From: Sorangiineae bacterium NIC37A_2
GTDB taxonomy: Bacteria > Myxococcota_A > Polyangia > Polyangiales > Polyangiaceae
DNA length: 44,334 nucleotides
Direction of reading: 5' to 3'
Assembly: GCA_002085155.1 (NCBI GenBank)
Contig: NASX01000041.1
Span: forward strand, 1 to 44,334
Within the stretch, counting starts at the first letter, position 1. Every line of letters begins with the position of its first letter. Both the position numbers and the translations under genes were made by a program. Below, in pieces: positions 43,386 through 44,334 of this stretch. The notes beneath the pieces are model-generated. The model made no database searches and was not told where the DNA came from. It was given only the letters and a program-made list of their open reading frames with translations.

Positions 43386-44334
43386 CATGTGTTCGCTTTC
43401 AGAACGATCACGCGGCGATGGGATTGCCCATGGCCGTGCCCGTCGTTTTGTTTGCGCGGGAGCTGGCTATGGATGCCACCCTATCAAAGGCGCAGCCTCC
43501 GATGCTGAAAGCCGAGGAAGCGTCGCCACTTCTGGATGCCGCGTGGAGAACTCCGAACTTCGGTAGCGCCTTCGCGCTTGCCTTAGAATACAGCGTCGGC
43601 AAGACGCTGGCAGACGTCAAGATCGTCAAAGGACCGCCGCCGCATGAGCTGTTGAAGTCCGAAGGAGACGAAGCCGACCGAGGGCGAGCGCGCCCTGCGC
43701 TCACAAAGGGCCAATGTGACTTGCTCTGCGAAGGGCTCCAGCTCGGCTATCGCTGGGTCCCGTGGCGGCCACTCGTGCCGTGGTGGGACGTCGAGTATCA
43801 TCCGGAGAATCCCGGCCAGTTGGTGCTGCTCGCACCCCGGGCCAAGGCGAGCTTGGGCCCCTCCGCCGCGCGGACCTTGCCCTCGGGCTCTCCTTTCTCA
43901 CAAAGAGCTTTCTTGAGTTCGTTGTGGTTACTGAGAGGGGCCAGGGAGCACGGCGAAGAGGGCCCCTTGGAGCGCGGAGCCTTGCGGAGCGCGCCAAGGA
44001 GTGAAGGCGAGCTCACTCGCGGGGGAGCCCCAAGAGACGATCTCTACCGAGCGACGCGGATCGACTATCAATACGCGAGCGGGGACGACGCCTGGACGAG
44101 CCCGTTCAAGGAAGAGAACGACGGAGTCGCGAGCAGCGCGCCCCTCGATCCGAGGCGGGCGCTCCCGAGCCCCCACGTCGAGTTCTCGAAGCGAATCCTC
44201 CGCCAAACCTACGACTACGACTGGCTCGGGAATACCGATAAGACGACGGACGACGCGAACGGTTTCTACGATCGAAGCCTGGGCGCGGTCACTAACGACG
44301 GAGCAGCCAACAAGCCCTACCAGCTCAAGAGCGC
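43382..44334 (+). CDS. Unknown protein fused in frame to Rhs core, runs off the window
   Basis: One open frame runs from ATG 43382 (overlapping the previous stop) through to the window end, at least 317 residues. Residues 1-160 are unlike Rhs (RWVPWRPLVPWWDVEYHPENPGQLVLLAPRA patch) and look like another cassette gene. From about 43940 it enters the ~100-bp repeat and then Rhs/YD-type core: ELTRGGAPRDDLYRATRIDYQY (from 44009), KRILRQTYDYDWLGNTDKTT. The two parts probably came together by recombination. The Rhs core present here is from a more upstream part of the protein than in ends 1 and 2, so a larger Rhs gene may continue past the window. Confidence 0.6.
   Translation, partial: MTCVRFQNDHAAMGLPMAVPVVLFARELAMDATLSKAQPPMLKAEEASPLLDAAWRTPNFGSAFALALEYSVGKTLADVKIVKGPPPHELLKSEGDEADRGRARPALTKGQCDLLCEGLQLGYRWVPWRPLVPWWDVEYHPENPGQLVLLAPRAKASLGPSAARTLPSGSPFSQRAFLSSLWLLRGAREHGEEGPLERGALRSAPRSEGELTRGGAPRDDLYRATRIDYQYASGDDAWTSPFKEENDGVASSAPLDPRRALPSPHVEFSKRILRQTYDYDWLGNTDKTTDDANGFYDRSLGAVTNDGAANKPYQLKS
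43940..44040 (+). repeat. ~100-bp stem-loop repeat, copy B
   Basis: Second copy of the repeat at 40801-40900. The stem is kept with changed bases: CCTTGG (43965-43970) pairs with CCAAGG (43994-43999), followed inwards by GCGC (43972-43975) with GCGC (43989-43992). It lies at the same place in the repeat as the stem in copy A. Together the copies flank the second toxin cassette. Confidence 0.75.

Overview
The window is a chromosomal segment of a high-GC, Gram-negative bacterium. It most likely comes from a cellulolytic myxobacterium (Myxococcota, Polyangiales or Sorangium-like). The signs are many lipoproteins, cysteine-rich repeats of the NCGACGNAC type, Gly-rich linkers, a SUMF1-domain lipoprotein, a set of cellulases and a polymorphic-toxin (Rhs) region. 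The assignment to a group is inference; no rRNA or tRNA gene is present to fix it.

Region 1 (1-16.5 kb) is mostly housekeeping. An unknown membrane protein is divergent from surE-apt. A minus-strand run follows: lipoprotein, hisB, hisH, pgsA, Cys-rich lipoprotein and an EpmA/GenX-type lysyl-transferase. Divergent from it is a plus-strand operon of a Lon homologue, a membrane gluzincin-like protease with a C-terminal repeat region, and a SUMF1-type lipoprotein. The Lon homologue keeps its ATPase motifs but lacks the catalytic serine of the protease domain (Gly at residue 684). Two convergent minus-strand lipoproteins (one with tandem FKBP domains) and an SGNH-hydrolase lipoprotein close the region.

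Region 2 (16.5-37 kb) looks like a glucan-use locus. It holds two PPi-PFK-like phosphofructokinases, a lipoprotein with a GH12-like domain whose nucleophile Glu appears replaced by Phe, a NagZ-type GH3 enzyme, two GH9 cellulases, a free-standing carbohydrate-binding lipoprotein, an MFS transporter, a MetPS-like NSS transporter pair, a Kup potassium transporter and a cytosolic GH94 cellobiose phosphorylase. A reasonable model is that lipid-anchored GH9 enzymes and binding proteins cut and hold cellulose at the surface, cellobiose enters the cell, GH94 splits it with phosphate, and PPi- or ATP-linked PFKs carry the sugar into glycolysis. A seven-copy 13-bp tandem repeat lies between the stop codon and the terminator of the first PFK gene.

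Region 3 (37-44.3 kb) starts with a von Willebrand A lipoprotein and then becomes an Rhs tip array. It contains a 5'-truncated Rhs end with an intact variable toxin and an overlapping immunity gene, an IS5-type transposase remnant, and a second Rhs end whose toxin is out of frame at a seven-G tract. Two probable immunity genes follow, then a third ORF that fuses an unknown protein to Rhs core and runs off the window. Rhs ends 1 and 2 share an ungapped 457-bp direct repeat. A separate ~100-bp repeat able to form a stem-loop flanks the second cassette.
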